The notes below the pieces were generated by a model. That model was not told where the DNA came from. It worked only from the letters and a program-made list of their open reading frames with translations, and did not search any database. DNA of 64,000 nucleotides from Fidelibacterota bacterium (GTDB taxonomy: Bacteria; Fidelibacterota; UBA8477; JABMPR01), in NCBI GenBank assembly GCA_024278595.1, contig JAJRSW010000039.1:1-64000 (forward strand). The letters are read 5' to 3'. A program made the translations under genes and the position numbers. Below, in pieces: positions 55,795 through 64,000 of the stretch; the first letter of the stretch is position 1, and each line of letters opens with the position of its first letter.

Positions 55795-56124
55795 ATGGAC
55801 CTTGCCCAAAAACAACAGATTGCTGATCGCATCGCCGCTGAGATCAAAAGTACTCGGACACAGATATCTGAGTTGGAAGAGCTCACCAAACCAATCCCAC
55901 TTGATGGTACCGTTGGTCGCATCTCCAGGATGGAAGCGATCAACAATAAAAGTGTAAATGAGCATTTACTCGCAAAGACCAAAGCCAGACTGGTAAAATT
56001 AGAATCATCCCGCTCCTTTATCGAAAAAGAGGATTATGGAAACTGTCGGGCCTGCAAACAACCCATTCCTCTGGGACGCTTGATGATGCTTCCTGAAACA
56101 GATAAATGTGTAGAATGTGCCTGA
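55795..56124 (+). CDS. DksA/TraR-family C4 zinc-finger protein
   Basis: A 109-aa protein: N-terminal coiled coil (about 5-60) and a C4 zinc finger CRACKQPIPLGRLMMLPETD with KCVECA, the DksA/TraR finger. DksA proteins enter the RNA polymerase secondary channel and work with ppGpp. The coiled-coil tip lacks an obvious DxxDA motif, so it may be a YteA- or TraR-like relative rather than a true DksA. It is monocistronic. Confidence 0.85.
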   Translation: MDLAQKQQIADRIAAEIKSTRTQISELEELTKPIPLDGTVGRISRMEAINNKSVNEHLLAKTKARLVKLESSRSFIEKEDYGNCRACKQPIPLGRLMMLPETDKCVECA

Positions 56125-56283
56125 TACAGAATATGTCTGAAGATCAGCCAGCAAATAGCTTCTAAGGTGATTCGCTGTTGGTGTTAAGCTGAAAGCAGTA
56201 CATAACCATGGTAGCCATGAATATTCGTATTTACATCGACTACTTATGAGAATTGAAAAAAGGTCGCGCTTTCTAGATTAATG

Positions 56284-56631
56284 CTAACAGGTTATATGTA
56301 AGACCAGATTCGTGTCCTTGTCGTTGATGTGTGATATTGCAGCAGGTGTTTTTTTGACGATCAGGGCCACATTCATTTCGTGGGCTCGGGCCCGGACTTC
56401 TTCTGTGACTGGTAGACGACCATTCATGCCTGTTCCGATCACCAGCGTTCGACAATTCCAGGGGATGTTTTCAGCTGTGGTCAGGGGCGTATGCCCATAG
56501 CGGGATTTGAGGGCTCGAGATGATCTTTTGTTTCGAATTTCAACCAGACGATTATTACTGATCACCACATCCTGAGTATATATTTTACCATCTATTGTGA
56601 TCTTGCCAAAGAGCAGGGTATCAACTTGCAA
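56284..56631 (-). CDS. Mth938-like (DUF498) domain protein
   Basis: A 115-aa soluble protein of the Mth938-like family, which includes mitochondrial NDUFAF3. Visible family pattern: FGKITIDGKIYTQDVVI, RYGHTPLTTAENIPWNCRTL, VIGTGMNGRLPVTEEV and ALIVKKTPAAI. No enzymatic activity is assigned. It lies about 100 bases downstream of hypE on the same strand, so it may or may not belong to the hydrogenase maturation transcript. Confidence 0.85.
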   Translation of the reverse strand: MQVDTLLFGKITIDGKIYTQDVVISNNRLVEIRNKRSSRALKSRYGHTPLTTAENIPWNCRTLVIGTGMNGRLPVTEEVRARAHEMNVALIVKKTPAAISHINDKDTNLVLHITC

Positions 56632-56735
56632 TTATGAACCTCGAATTGTGATAAGTTACATGATCAGCTATTATTTCCAGAAATCTTCTGGGCGCTGTGT
56701 GATTAGAAAAAACCGCTAGTTTCTGATCAATAAGA

Positions 56736-57785
56736 TCAACAGATACGCGGGAGTTGCTCTCCAACAGGCATATCTACGATCCGGTTGGCGCCCAGGCCGG
56801 TACGCAATGCCACGATACCAGGATGCTTGTCAGTTACTTCACCGATAATAACAGCAGCCTGTCCCAGTGGATTGGCCTGCATGGCCACTAACATTTCAGC
56901 AGCTATTTCAGTTGGAACAATGGCCAGCAATTTCCCTTCATTTGCCACGTACAGCGGATCAATGCCCAGGATCTCACAGGCACCCCGAACATTTTCTTTT
57001 ACGGGTATGGTATCGGTGAAAAGCTGGATACCCACCTGCGAACTATGGGCAAATTCATTTAAACTGGTAGCCAGCCCTCCTCGGGTGGGATCCCGCATGG
57101 CGTGGATATCTTTGCTTACCTGCAGCATGTCTGCCACAAGATGATTCAACCCGGCAGTATCGCTAGTCACTTTGGATTGGAATGAAAGGCCTTCCCGGCT
57201 GGTCATGACCGCCATCCCATGGTCCGCCACGGTTCCCGAAAGTAGAATTTTATCCCCGGGTTTTAGATTGGCGGCCGAGATGTGAACATCATCCGGCACA
57301 AAACCAAATCCAGTGGTATTGATAAACAATTTATCGCAGCTGCCACGATTCACCACTTTCGTGTCACCAGCGACGATCTGAACCCCGGCAAGTTTGGCTG
57401 CCTTTTCCATGGAGAGTACTATTCGGTGTAAAATTTCAAACGGCAGACCTTCTTCAAGAATGAATCCAACACTCATGAATTTTGGCTGGGCGCCACTCAT
57501 GGCCACATCATTAACCGTTCCATTGATGGCCAGATCGCCAATATCTCCACCGGGGAAAAAGATGGGGTCTACCACAAAGGTATCAGTGCTAAAGGCTATT
57601 CTGCCGCCTGGATTTTCCAGGATGGCCTGATCTTCCATTTTCTCAAGGGTGGTATTGGTGAACCGGGGCAAAAAGATCTTATCGATCATCTCACTGGAGA
57701 GTTTGCCACCGGCACCGTGGGCCAGTTGGACTGTATCATGAGTTAGAATGGGTACGGGGCAGGCAAGGGCTTCAGGAATATCCAT
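56736..57785 (-). CDS. hypE: Hydrogenase maturation factor HypE
   Basis: A 349-aa PurM-like enzyme that dehydrates the carbamoyl group on its own C-terminal Cys to a thiocyanate, the source of CN ligands for the NiFe site. The C-terminus is PRIC, the required Cys tail. TVQLAHGAGGKLSSEMI, the ATP site FSTDTFVVDPIFFPGGDIG, and DPTRGGLATSLNE are present. It follows hypD by 47 bases on the minus strand. Confidence 0.95.
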   Translation of the reverse strand: MDIPEALACPVPILTHDTVQLAHGAGGKLSSEMIDKIFLPRFTNTTLEKMEDQAILENPGGRIAFSTDTFVVDPIFFPGGDIGDLAINGTVNDVAMSGAQPKFMSVGFILEEGLPFEILHRIVLSMEKAAKLAGVQIVAGDTKVVNRGSCDKLFINTTGFGFVPDDVHISAANLKPGDKILLSGTVADHGMAVMTSREGLSFQSKVTSDTAGLNHLVADMLQVSKDIHAMRDPTRGGLATSLNEFAHSSQVGIQLFTDTIPVKENVRGACEILGIDPLYVANEGKLLAIVPTEIAAEMLVAMQANPLGQAAVIIGEVTDKHPGIVALRTGLGANRIVDMPVGEQLPRIC

Positions 57786-57832
57786 GTATGATTCTCGCTT
57801 AAAATTACAGTTTACGCTCAGTGTTTTGCAGA

Positions 57833-58927
57833 CTAATTGTCTAATATTCGTTGATATTTAAAATACGCTGCACAAGCACCCTCACTGGAAACCATGGTTG
57901 CTCCCAGGGGGGTCTGGGGCGTGCATTCTTTACCAAAAGCAGGACAATCGTGGGGCTTCTTCAAGCCCTGCAGGATCACACCACTGATGCAGATCTCAGG
58001 TTCCTCAGTATGAATATCAGTCACTTCGAACTTTAATTCAGCATCATAGGCCGCATATTTTTGGGTAATTTTAAACCCGCTGACTGGTATTTCACCAATC
58101 CCTCGCCACTTGCGGTCAGTAATCTCAAAAATATCTCGAATGATATTCTGGGCTGCTTTGTTGCCACCCTGTTCCACGATCCTGGTGTAACGATTTTCCA
58201 CGTGGTGGGTGCCAGCTTCCAATTGTTTAACGGTATGTAGAATTCCATCCAGAACATCCAAGGGTTCAAAACCGGTGATGACGATGGGAACCTCATATTT
58301 TTTGGCAATGGGATCATACTCGTCCCAGCCCATTACTGTGCATACATGACCGGCTGCCAAATAACCTTGAACGCGATTTGACGGAGATGAGAGGAGGGTC
58401 TCCATGGCAGGAGGGACCAGGGCATGGCTCACAAGCTCACTGAAGTTGCTTAAACCTTCCTTGGCCGCTTGAGCAATGGCCATGGCATTCCCGGGAGCAG
58501 TGGTCTCGAATCCCACAGCAAAGAAGACTACCTCCTTGTCCGGATTTTCACGAGCGATCTTCAAACTCTCCAAGGGGGAAAAGACGGTTCGCACATCGCC
58601 ACCTTCTGAGCGGACCATAAATAGATCTTTATGGCTGCCAGGAACCCTTAGCATATCACCAAAGCTGGTAAAGATCACATCGGGACGACCGGCAATTTCA
58701 AGGGCCTGATCAATGATCTCCAGCGGCGTAACGCAGACCGGACATCCCGGGCCGTGAACCAGCTCGATCTCTTTGGGCAGCACCTGGTCGATGCCATTAC
58801 GAATGATGGAATGGGTCTGGCCGCCACAGATCTCCATGATCACCCAGGGTTGGGTGGTGACTGCGTGAATTTCAGCCAGGATCTTTTTGGCAACAACCGG
58901 GTCGCGGAATTCATCTAAATATTTCAT
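57833..58927 (-). CDS. hypD: Hydrogenase maturation factor HypD
   Basis: A 364-aa Fe-S protein that with HypC builds the Fe(CN)2CO unit. The conserved [27 protein letters not shown] and [15 protein letters not shown] are present. [16 protein letters not shown]-like residues near the C-terminus ([16 protein letters not shown]) carry the 4Fe-4S cysteines. Separated from hypC by 307 bases that contain repeats, unlike the usual tight hypCD junction. Confidence 0.95.
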   Translation of the reverse strand: MKYLDEFRDPVVAKKILAEIHAVTTQPWVIMEICGGQTHSIIRNGIDQVLPKEIELVHGPGCPVCVTPLEIIDQALEIAGRPDVIFTSFGDMLRVPGSHKDLFMVRSEGGDVRTVFSPLESLKIARENPDKEVVFFAVGFETTAPGNAMAIAQAAKEGLSNFSELVSHALVPPAMETLLSSPSNRVQGYLAAGHVCTVMGWDEYDPIAKKYEVPIVITGFEPLDVLDGILHTVKQLEAGTHHVENRYTRIVEQGGNKAAQNIIRDIFEITDRKWRGIGEIPVSGFKITQKYAAYDAELKFEVTDIHTEEPEICISGVILQGLKKPHDCPAFGKECTPQTPLGATMVSSEGACAAYFKYQRILDN

Positions 58928-59234
58928 TTATGCTCATCTTTTTTTAGCCACGAATTCTCATGGATGTACACAGATGTATTTGGTGGGAGTAAACGCTGCT
59001 CAACCATTTTGCAATTATGGATCATACTTTTTCATCTGTGTGAATCTGTATCCGAGACTTATGACCTAGTGTCGAGTCAACCATGTCTTGTCCTTTTTGC
59101 TGTTACCTGCGTTAAATATTTCAACCATAGCTATACTTCGATGAACTCAGCACGAGCGGCTATGCTAAGAATATTTGCCTGGTTGGCAACAAAAACTCCT
59201 GCGACTTTTTGCACATAACATGGTTAACACAACA
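58928..59234. other. Repeat-filled gap between hypC and hypD
   Basis: No gene is supported here. The part next to hypD (58945-59041) is an AGCCACGAA-type element with arms ACACAGATG (58968-58976) and CATCTGTGT (59033-59041). The part next to hypC is the nested inverted-repeat element at 59066-59238. Together they separate hypC from hypD, genes that are normally adjacent. Confidence 0.7.
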
Positions 59235-59238
59235 CTAG
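59066..59238. repeat. Nested inverted-repeat (MITE-like) element abutting hypC
   Basis: Outer arms: CTAGTGTCGAGTCAACCATG (59066 onward) against the complement of 59218-59238 (CTAGTGTTGTGTTAACCATG), 17 of 21 bases alike. Inner arms: AAATATTTCAACCATAG near 59114 against the complement of CTATGCTAAGAATATTT near 59160, 13 of 17 alike. The right end includes the hypC stop codon. No transposase frame is inside. Confidence 0.65.
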
Positions 59239-59507
59239 TCAGGCCGTTCTAGTTTTTCAATCTCAATGCCATCAGCTTGGGCTGCATCGATCACTTCATC
59301 CCAGGCATCAAAAGAATTATTGGCTTCTTCTTCATTCAAAACTGATAGGGCAAACCCAGCATGGACAATAGTGTATTGACCAATTTCGATCTCAGGAACA
59401 TATTCTAAACAGGCCTTGCTTACCGAACCAGAAAAGTCAATATTGCCCATTTTGAGACCGTTCTCGTCAAATATTTCTAATAGTTTTCCGGGGATTGCTA
59501 GGCACAT
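59235..59507 (-). CDS. hypC: Hydrogenase maturation chaperone HypC
   Basis: A 90-aa HypC/HupF: the essential N-terminal MCLAIPGKLLEI with Cys2, KACLEYVPEIEIGQYTIVHA and FALSVLNEEEANNSFD. It carries the iron with its ligands between HypD and the hydrogenase large subunit. The last codons and stop fall inside the repeat element at 59066-59238. Confidence 0.95.
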   Translation of the reverse strand: MCLAIPGKLLEIFDENGLKMGNIDFSGSVSKACLEYVPEIEIGQYTIVHAGFALSVLNEEEANNSFDAWDEVIDAAQADGIEIEKLERPD

Positions 59508-59575
59508 GTGGGGGGTCCTGTTTTAGTTTGGTGGGTTTGATGGGTTTTTGATATGAATTTGCATATTCTAAATAC

Positions 59576-59941
59576 TTAAGATCTTCGTGAATAATTCTGC
59601 AGTTTTAGTGTCATCTTCGATATGCGCTCGATTTGGTCGTAAAGCTTATTAAAAATCTTGTTGTCAATATAGTCCAAATCTAAGGCAATGTATAGATGGG
59701 ACTGCAATTCTGAAGCTGAACCGTGAGAGTAAATTAAAAAGTTAGCAAATTCTTTTGAACTTTCTCGGCCAAATCCCTCTGCAATGTTTGCCATTATAGA
59801 GACACTACAGCTGCTTGTTTGATCTCTAAGCCCGCAGTCGCAAGAATATTGTCCATTATTTGTCACCCGATAAATGTGGGTCGTTAATATTCTAGATTTT
59901 TGCCATACTTCAAGATCTTCAAATTGTTTAAATGTAGTCAT
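59576..59941 (-). CDS. Four-helix-bundle protein (23S rRNA IVS-type)
   Basis: A 121-aa protein of the four-helix-bundle/S23 family: FEDLEVWQKSRILTTHIY, YSCDCGLRDQTSSCSVSIMA, NIAEGFGRESSKEFANFL, SASELQSHLYIALDLDYI. Relatives are encoded in 23S rRNA intervening sequences or as stand-alone genes of unknown role. Here it interrupts the hyp operon between hypF and hypC in the same direction. Such genes often mark recent insertions; a role in hydrogenase maturation is not expected from the family. Confidence 0.88.
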   Translation of the reverse strand: MTTFKQFEDLEVWQKSRILTTHIYRVTNNGQYSCDCGLRDQTSSCSVSIMANIAEGFGRESSKEFANFLIYSHGSASELQSHLYIALDLDYIDNKIFNKLYDQIERISKMTLKLQNYSRRS

Positions 59942-59988
59942 AAATAGCTCTTGTTTTCAGGATTCGCGAACATATTAAACCCAAAAAC

Positions 59989-62202
59989 TCAAAAACTCAA
60001 AAACCCCCGCCCGATAGCTATCTGCCCCAGGGCTAACCCGCCATCATTGCTGGGGACTTGTCCATGGGTATAGACCTCAAATTGATCTCGTTCTAAAACT
60101 TGCAAAAGTCCCTCAAAAAGCAACTGATTCTGAAAGACTCCACCACTCAAAACAAGCTTGGCAATACCCGTATCATTTCTGAGAAGTTCAGCAATATGAA
60201 CAAAGGTTTTAATTAAGCTGTGGTGAAACCATTGGCTTAAGGCGGTAATAGATTTACCGGAGTTTATCCTGCGTACTAACTCATGCATGATATGTGAGAT
60301 AGAGATGGCATGATGGTTTTCATGTTTCAACAGATCAAAGTTAGTAAAATCCAGGCCCAATTCATTATGAGCTGCCTGCATAAATTCGATGGCGGCCTGA
60401 GCCTCATAGCGAATCTCCTGCCGGCCACCGGATAGGGCTGCCACTGCATCAAACAACCGTCCGCAACTACTGGTCAGGGGTGAGTTTAGTCCCTGTTCAA
60501 TCATTTGAATGATAGGGGTCAGGTCTTTGTTCAACAATGCTGGAATAGCAGGTAGCTCGACACCATAACTGTGGTGGAGATAACTTGCTCCAATGCGCCA
60601 CGGAGCCCTGATGGCAGCCTCGCCACCGGGTAAGGGCATGGGCTCAAAAAAGGCTTTTCGCTGGAATCCATGGAGATCACCTATCAGAAATTCACCGCCC
60701 CAGATCGTACCATCAGTTCCAAAGCCCGTACCATCCATGATGATCCCGATAACCGGTTCATCTAGGCCATTCTCAAGCATGCATGCTGCCAGATGGGCAT
60801 GGTGATGCTGAACCCCGAGTAAGGGCAGATCTTGTTCCCTGGCCCATTTTGTAGCTAGATATTCCGGGTGCAGATCGTGGACGATTAGCTCGGGTTCGAT
60901 CTCGAAAATACGTTTGATGTGCTCCATGGTCATCTGGAAAAACTCATAAGCTTCCAAATTCTCAAGATCTCCGATATGTTGACTAAGGAATACCTGATCA
61001 TCTTTTGAAAGTGCGATGGTATTTTTCAATTCACCGCCCACAGCCAGAATGGCAGGCCCCTTGTTCTTTAAGAATATGGGTCGGGGAGCAGAGCCGCGAC
61101 TACGCCGGATCGGACGGATCTCACCGGCCATTTCCGTAACTACGGAATCATCACTGCGCAAATATATATCCCGGTCATGCAGCAGAAAATAGTCAGCCAT
61201 ACCGCTCAGACGCTCCAGTGCTTCATCATTGTCAATACAAATTGGTTCTTCACTAAAGTTGGCGCTGGTCATCACCAGCACGCTCAAGGTATCATTGAGT
61301 AACAAGTGGTGCAGGGGAGTATAGGGAAGCATGATTCCCAGACGATCATTTCCAGGCGCGATATTGGGAGCAAGATCAGTCAGATCTTTGATCGAAGCCA
61401 GCAGGATCGGTGCCTGAATTGACGATAGAGCCTGCTCCTCAGCTGGATCGAGCTGGACGATCTGATGAGCCATTTCTAGATCACGTATCATCAGGGCAAA
61501 GGGTTTTTCAGCACGCCCTTTTGCGATGCGCAATGTAGCCACTGCAGTTTCATTGCCGGCATCCACAGCCAGGTGAAAGCCACCGAGACCTTTGATGGCC
61601 AGGATCTTCCCTTCAGTTAGTAACTGGACTGTCTTTAAGATCGGATCATCAACATCCTGACGCATCCCGCTGGCATCAGTAAGCCAGATCTGGGGGCCAC
61701 ATACTGGACAGGCATTGGGCTGGGCATGAAACCGGCGATCTTCCGGATCCTCGTACTCTGTTTTACAATCCTGGCAAAGTGGAAAATCCTTCATGGAGGT
61801 AAATGGTCGATCATAGGGGATATTTTCGATGATAGTATAGCGGGGACCACAATTGGTACAGTTAATGAACGGATAATGAAAACGCCGATCTCCTGGATCA
61901 AAAAGCTCCTGGCGGCAATCCTCACAGAGGGCCACATCAGGAGCAATAAGGGTGGAAACAGCTGCCTGCCCCGCTGATGGTATAATGATAAATTCAGTAT
62001 CATCGGATAGGGGAATATCCTCGGCGTCAATTGAAATTATGGTTGAAAGTGGTGGGGCCTCCAGACCAAGCCGCTGGTCAAATTCAGCATGTTGGGCTGA
62101 ACTGCCCTGGATCTTAACCTTCACCCCCTCCGATGTATTTGAGACAGAGCCCCGCAGCCCAATATCACGAGCCAGGTTGTAAATAAATGGCCGAAACCCC
62201 AC
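59989..62202 (-). CDS. hypF: Carbamoyltransferase HypF, start codon missing or altered
   Basis: HypF makes the carbamoyl group for HypE from carbamoyl phosphate. Domains in order: acylphosphatase (IVQGVGFRPF), zinc fingers (CEDCRQELFD, NCTNCGPRYT, CQDCKTEYED, ACPVCGPQ), a YrdC-like domain, and a Kae1-like domain with GVQHHHAHLAACM and GIIMDGTGFGTDG. The first standard start in frame is GTG 62202, inside the acylphosphatase signature. Homologous residues (TRRLITINGIVQG) continue in frame to about 62240 without ATG, GTG or TTG. An ATG at 62260 with GGT upstream is one frame off. A sequencing slip or non-AUG start is likely. Confidence 0.9.
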   Translation of the reverse strand: MGFRPFIYNLARDIGLRGSVSNTSEGVKVKIQGSSAQHAEFDQRLGLEAPPLSTIISIDAEDIPLSDDTEFIIIPSAGQAAVSTLIAPDVALCEDCRQELFDPGDRRFHYPFINCTNCGPRYTIIENIPYDRPFTSMKDFPLCQDCKTEYEDPEDRRFHAQPNACPVCGPQIWLTDASGMRQDVDDPILKTVQLLTEGKILAIKGLGGFHLAVDAGNETAVATLRIAKGRAEKPFALMIRDLEMAHQIVQLDPAEEQALSSIQAPILLASIKDLTDLAPNIAPGNDRLGIMLPYTPLHHLLLNDTLSVLVMTSANFSEEPICIDNDEALERLSGMADYFLLHDRDIYLRSDDSVVTEMAGEIRPIRRSRGSAPRPIFLKNKGPAILAVGGELKNTIALSKDDQVFLSQHIGDLENLEAYEFFQMTMEHIKRIFEIEPELIVHDLHPEYLATKWAREQDLPLLGVQHHHAHLAACMLENGLDEPVIGIIMDGTGFGTDGTIWGGEFLIGDLHGFQRKAFFEPMPLPGGEAAIRAPWRIGASYLHHSYGVELPAIPALLNKDLTPIIQMIEQGLNSPLTSSCGRLFDAVAALSGGRQEIRYEAQAAIEFMQAAHNELGLDFTNFDLLKHENHHAISISHIMHELVRRINSGKSITALSQWFHHSLIKTFVHIAELLRNDTGIAKLVLSGGVFQNQLLFEGLLQVLERDQFEVYTHGQVPSNDGGLALGQIAIGRGFLSF

Positions 62203-62368
62203 CCCCTGGACAATCCCATTAATCGTAATTAGGCGTCTAGTTTTGATTATGGATTCCCATTTACCTTTTCACAATAAATTCAAGAAAGATTATGAAACAT
62301 GCTTGATTTTAAACAATTCGTGTCATTTGCGAAAGTCATGGTTGTGTCATTCTTAGGCAAATATAAAT

Positions 62369-63172
62369 TTACTTTTTGATGCTTGCGTGTAGCCAGGAAT
62401 ACCAGGCCTCCAGACCTTCACCCGTAGTTGCCGACAATTCAAAGAATTCCAGGTGGTGATTAACCTGCAGTGCATATTCTTTGCACTTAGCTACGTCAAA
62501 TTGAACATAGGGGAGTAGATCGATCTTATTGATCACACAAATATCGGCGGTGTCAAACATGCTTGGATATTTGATCGGTTTATCATCACCCTCAGTGACA
62601 CTGATCACCACCACTCGTTTATTTTCACCGAGATCGAATAGAGCGGGGCAGACCAGATTACCTACGTTCTCAATAAATAAGAGAGAATCGTTCTTCAGCT
62701 TTAGCTCGGTGTAAGCTGTGTGGATCATCTCGGCATCAAGGTGACAGCCATTCCCAGTATTTATCTGCAGGACAGGCACCCCTGTGGCCGCCACACGATC
62801 TGCATCATTCATAGTCTGTTGATCACCTTCAATAACAGCACAGGCAATGTCGTTAATATCTGTGAGGGTCTTTTCTAAAAGGGTGGTCTTTCCCGATCCT
62901 GGAGAACTTACCAGATTAATCGTGAAGACATTTTTAGCTTCAAAATAGCCCCGGTTCCGTTGAGCCAGGAGGCTATTTTCACCCAGAATATCCTGCTCGA
63001 TGGCAAGGGTACGATCATGACCGTGATTGTGGTCATGGTCGTGAGTATGAGTATGGGTCGTCCCATCAGCATGGGTATGAGTGGCACCCGCTCCGTGGTG
63101 CTGGTGTTCCTCACCATGTTTTCTGAACGTTACTGTTTCACCGGGTAATCCGCAGCCACAACTATCACACAT
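62369..63172 (-). CDS. hypB: Nickel-binding GTPase HypB
   Basis: A 267-aa GTPase inserting nickel into hydrogenase. The N-terminal CDSCGCGLPG is the high-affinity Ni motif, followed by a His-rich stretch (HTHADGTTHTHTHDHDHNHG) for nickel storage. The G domain has LVSSPGSGKTTLLEK, IEGDQQT, ENVGNLVCPALFDLG with the second metal site, and NKIDLLPY. It lies 107 bases after hypA. Confidence 0.96.
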   Translation of the reverse strand: MCDSCGCGLPGETVTFRKHGEEHQHHGAGATHTHADGTTHTHTHDHDHNHGHDRTLAIEQDILGENSLLAQRNRGYFEAKNVFTINLVSSPGSGKTTLLEKTLTDINDIACAVIEGDQQTMNDADRVAATGVPVLQINTGNGCHLDAEMIHTAYTELKLKNDSLLFIENVGNLVCPALFDLGENKRVVVISVTEGDDKPIKYPSMFDTADICVINKIDLLPYVQFDVAKCKEYALQVNHHLEFFELSATTGEGLEAWYSWLHASIKK

Positions 63173-63190
63173 ATTACATTCCTCCTTTTA

Positions 63191-63267
63191 TAGCCACCCA
63201 TGCACCAAGACGCAAAGGATCACAAAAATAATTTGAGTATCCTTGGACCTTCATGTCTTCGTGGCAA
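63191..63267. repeat. AGCCAC-type inverted repeat between hypA and hypB
   Basis: Left part TAGCCACCCATGCACCAAGA (63191 onward) through AAGGAT; right part ATCCTTGGACCTTCATGTCT through TTCGTGGCAA, ending at 63267. The two are imperfect complements of about 28 bases. Same family as 25129-25205. It fills most of the hypA-hypB gap. Confidence 0.65.
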
Positions 63268-63279
63268 GCAATAGCTACA

Positions 63280-63624
63280 CTATTCATTTACCGTAACTGC
63301 CTTGAGTTTCAACTCACGTCCCTGTTTGATCTTGACCTCATAGCTTTCACATTGGGGGCAGAGTGCCATAAAACTATCGATCTCGAACTCAAAATGACAC
63401 TTAAGGCATTCACCCATACCGGTGACTTCGTTGACTAAAAGTTTTGAGTTTTCGGCGGGGGTGCCTTTGCAGACAGATTCATAGCAGAACATGAGTGAAT
63501 CCACCATGACACCTGCCAGCTTGCCAACATCAAGCTCGATCACAGAGATGGATTTAGCACCATCCTTCTGGGCCTCTTTACAGGCAATATCCACAATACT
63601 CATGGCGATAGACATCTCGTGCAT
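63280..63624 (-). CDS. hypA: Nickel chaperone HypA
   Basis: A 114-aa protein delivering nickel with HypB. The N-terminal MHEMSIAMSIVDIA with His2 and Glu3 is the Ni site. Zinc cysteines are in ECLKCHFEFE and LCPQCESYEV. It is the first gene of the leftward hyp operon; AAGGAG lies about 10 bases upstream of the ATG. Confidence 0.95.
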   Translation of the reverse strand: MHEMSIAMSIVDIACKEAQKDGAKSISVIELDVGKLAGVMVDSLMFCYESVCKGTPAENSKLLVNEVTGMGECLKCHFEFEIDSFMALCPQCESYEVKIKQGRELKLKAVTVNE

Positions 63625-63806
63625 CAGATTTAGACTCCTTTTAGCCTAGAATTACGATGGCAATAATAATGCCTTTCACTAATAGTTCAACTCAAATCAT
63701 TTAGAATTTTGGATAGCGATCGCAAAGTAATGGAGCAAGGTCAAACCAAAAGTTAGATATCTCTGAAGCGCATTGATGCTGAGAAATATTGGCTGTATTC
63801 TGCGAA

Positions 63807-64000
63807 TTAAACCCTCATCTTTGCTACATTTTGTAGTGGAGTGGAATGCTTATTTTTGTCATTGCTCTTTAACTGGACCAAAATCACTCCAACAGTGGCA
63901 ATTGATAATCCGATCCCCTCTTGGGTTGTGATCTTTTCATCAAGGAAGAACCAGGCTAGAATGGCAATTTGAATCAGCATCGTGTTATTGACAATACTTG
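63807..64000 (-). CDS. C-terminal part of an EamA/DMT-type permease, cut by the window edge
   Basis: Sixty-four codons open to the right edge, ending in TAA at 63807-63809. The readable protein is a membrane helix (MLIQIAILAWFFLDEKITTQ), then EGIGLSIATVGVILVQLK and a polar tail. The pattern of a helix ending in LDEKIT, then a glycine-led helix (GIGLSIATVGVILV), is the typical last repeat of EamA drug/metabolite transporters. The substrate cannot be inferred. The 182 bases between it and hypA hold no other gene. Confidence 0.7.
   Translation of the reverse strand, partial: SIVNNTMLIQIAILAWFFLDEKITTQEGIGLSIATVGVILVQLKSNDKNKHSTPLQNVAKMRV

Noticed and set aside
55795-56124. Calling this gene dksA outright
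   Set aside because: The zinc finger fits, but the DxxDA coiled-coil tip that defines working DksA is not visible, so only the family is named.
63625-63806. A sigma-54-like element (TGG-TTTGACC-TTGCT) upstream of hypA
   Set aside because: The GG and GC dinucleotides are 9 rather than 10 bases apart, which breaks the sigma-54 spacing rule.

Overview
The window reads as chromosomal DNA from an uncultivated Gram-negative bacterium of the FCB (Fibrobacteres-Chlorobi-Bacteroidetes) group. A Marinimicrobia- or Calditrichota-like lineage is the best guess, but the phylum cannot be fixed from sequence reading alone. The basis is: several secreted proteins with type IX (Por) C-terminal sorting domains (PNPFN motif), many signal peptides and lipoboxes, outer-membrane beta-barrels, PorV-like and Omp28-like proteins, and tightly overlapping operons (TAATG, ATGA and GTGA junctions). 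No rRNA, tRNA, CRISPR array, phage or insertion-sequence transposase was recognised.

Layout. 1-8.5 kb: a GH13 debranching-type enzyme cut by the left edge, YjbQ, a GDSL lipoprotein, TrmO, an alpha/beta hydrolase, YchF, a parvulin lipoprotein and a two-helix potassium channel with an RCK regulatory module. 8.7-24.6 kb: core genes (eno, an FtsB/DivIC-like protein, an AmiC-type amidase, murI, folC, rho, an aspartate aminotransferase, rpmE, a DUF1385 protein, prfA) interleaved with three outer-membrane proteins. 24.6-26.7 kb: a DUF4920 lipoprotein, an ECF sigma factor with a small Cys-rich partner, a glutaredoxin and groES, closed by a strong terminator.

26.9-32.5 kb is the most unusual part. 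It is a compact four-gene operon with 3-4 bp gaps: a DUF4143-type AAA ATPase, a 367-aa helical protein of no recognised family, a zinc-finger plus beta-domain protein, and a 773-aa membrane protein. That last protein joins a Lon-type (S16) protease domain lacking its own AAA module, one transmembrane helix and an FG-GAP-like domain predicted outside the cytoplasm. I do not recognise this arrangement as a described system.

32.6-40.4 kb: two large secreted proteins with cohesin/dockerin-like and LamG-like domains, separated by a second DUF4143 ATPase and an island of decay. The island holds a duplicated sorting-domain tail, a gutted third DUF4143 ATPase and a frameshifted, internally deleted copy of the flavoprotein reductase found intact 2.3 kb downstream. 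40.6-43.5 kb: a probable sulfane-sulfur/thiol cluster (CoA-disulfide-reductase-like flavoprotein, DUF1858, OsmC, membrane rhodanese, DUF6132). 43.4-48.1 kb: an envelope cluster (T9SS protein, TlpA, DUF6029-like barrel, Omp28-like lipoprotein, DUF2231). 48.3-49.3 kb: a di-heme cytochrome c peroxidase lipoprotein. 49.5-55.6 kb: a fatty-acid beta-oxidation operon (TetR-FadE-FadA-FadN type) with a perfect palindromic TetR operator in front of the regulator. 55.8-63.6 kb: a DksA/TraR protein, a Mth938-like protein, and the full NiFe-hydrogenase maturation set read leftwards as hypA-hypB-hypF-(four-helix-bundle)-hypC-hypD-hypE. A DMT/EamA transporter enters from the right edge.

Intergenic DNA carries several dispersed repeat families: GTGACAA heptamer tracts, CTGAGC-n-TCGAAGG elements (one inside a coding sequence), AGCCAC-type inverted repeats, 28-bp GTA...TAC palindromes, and a nested inverted-repeat element next to hypC.
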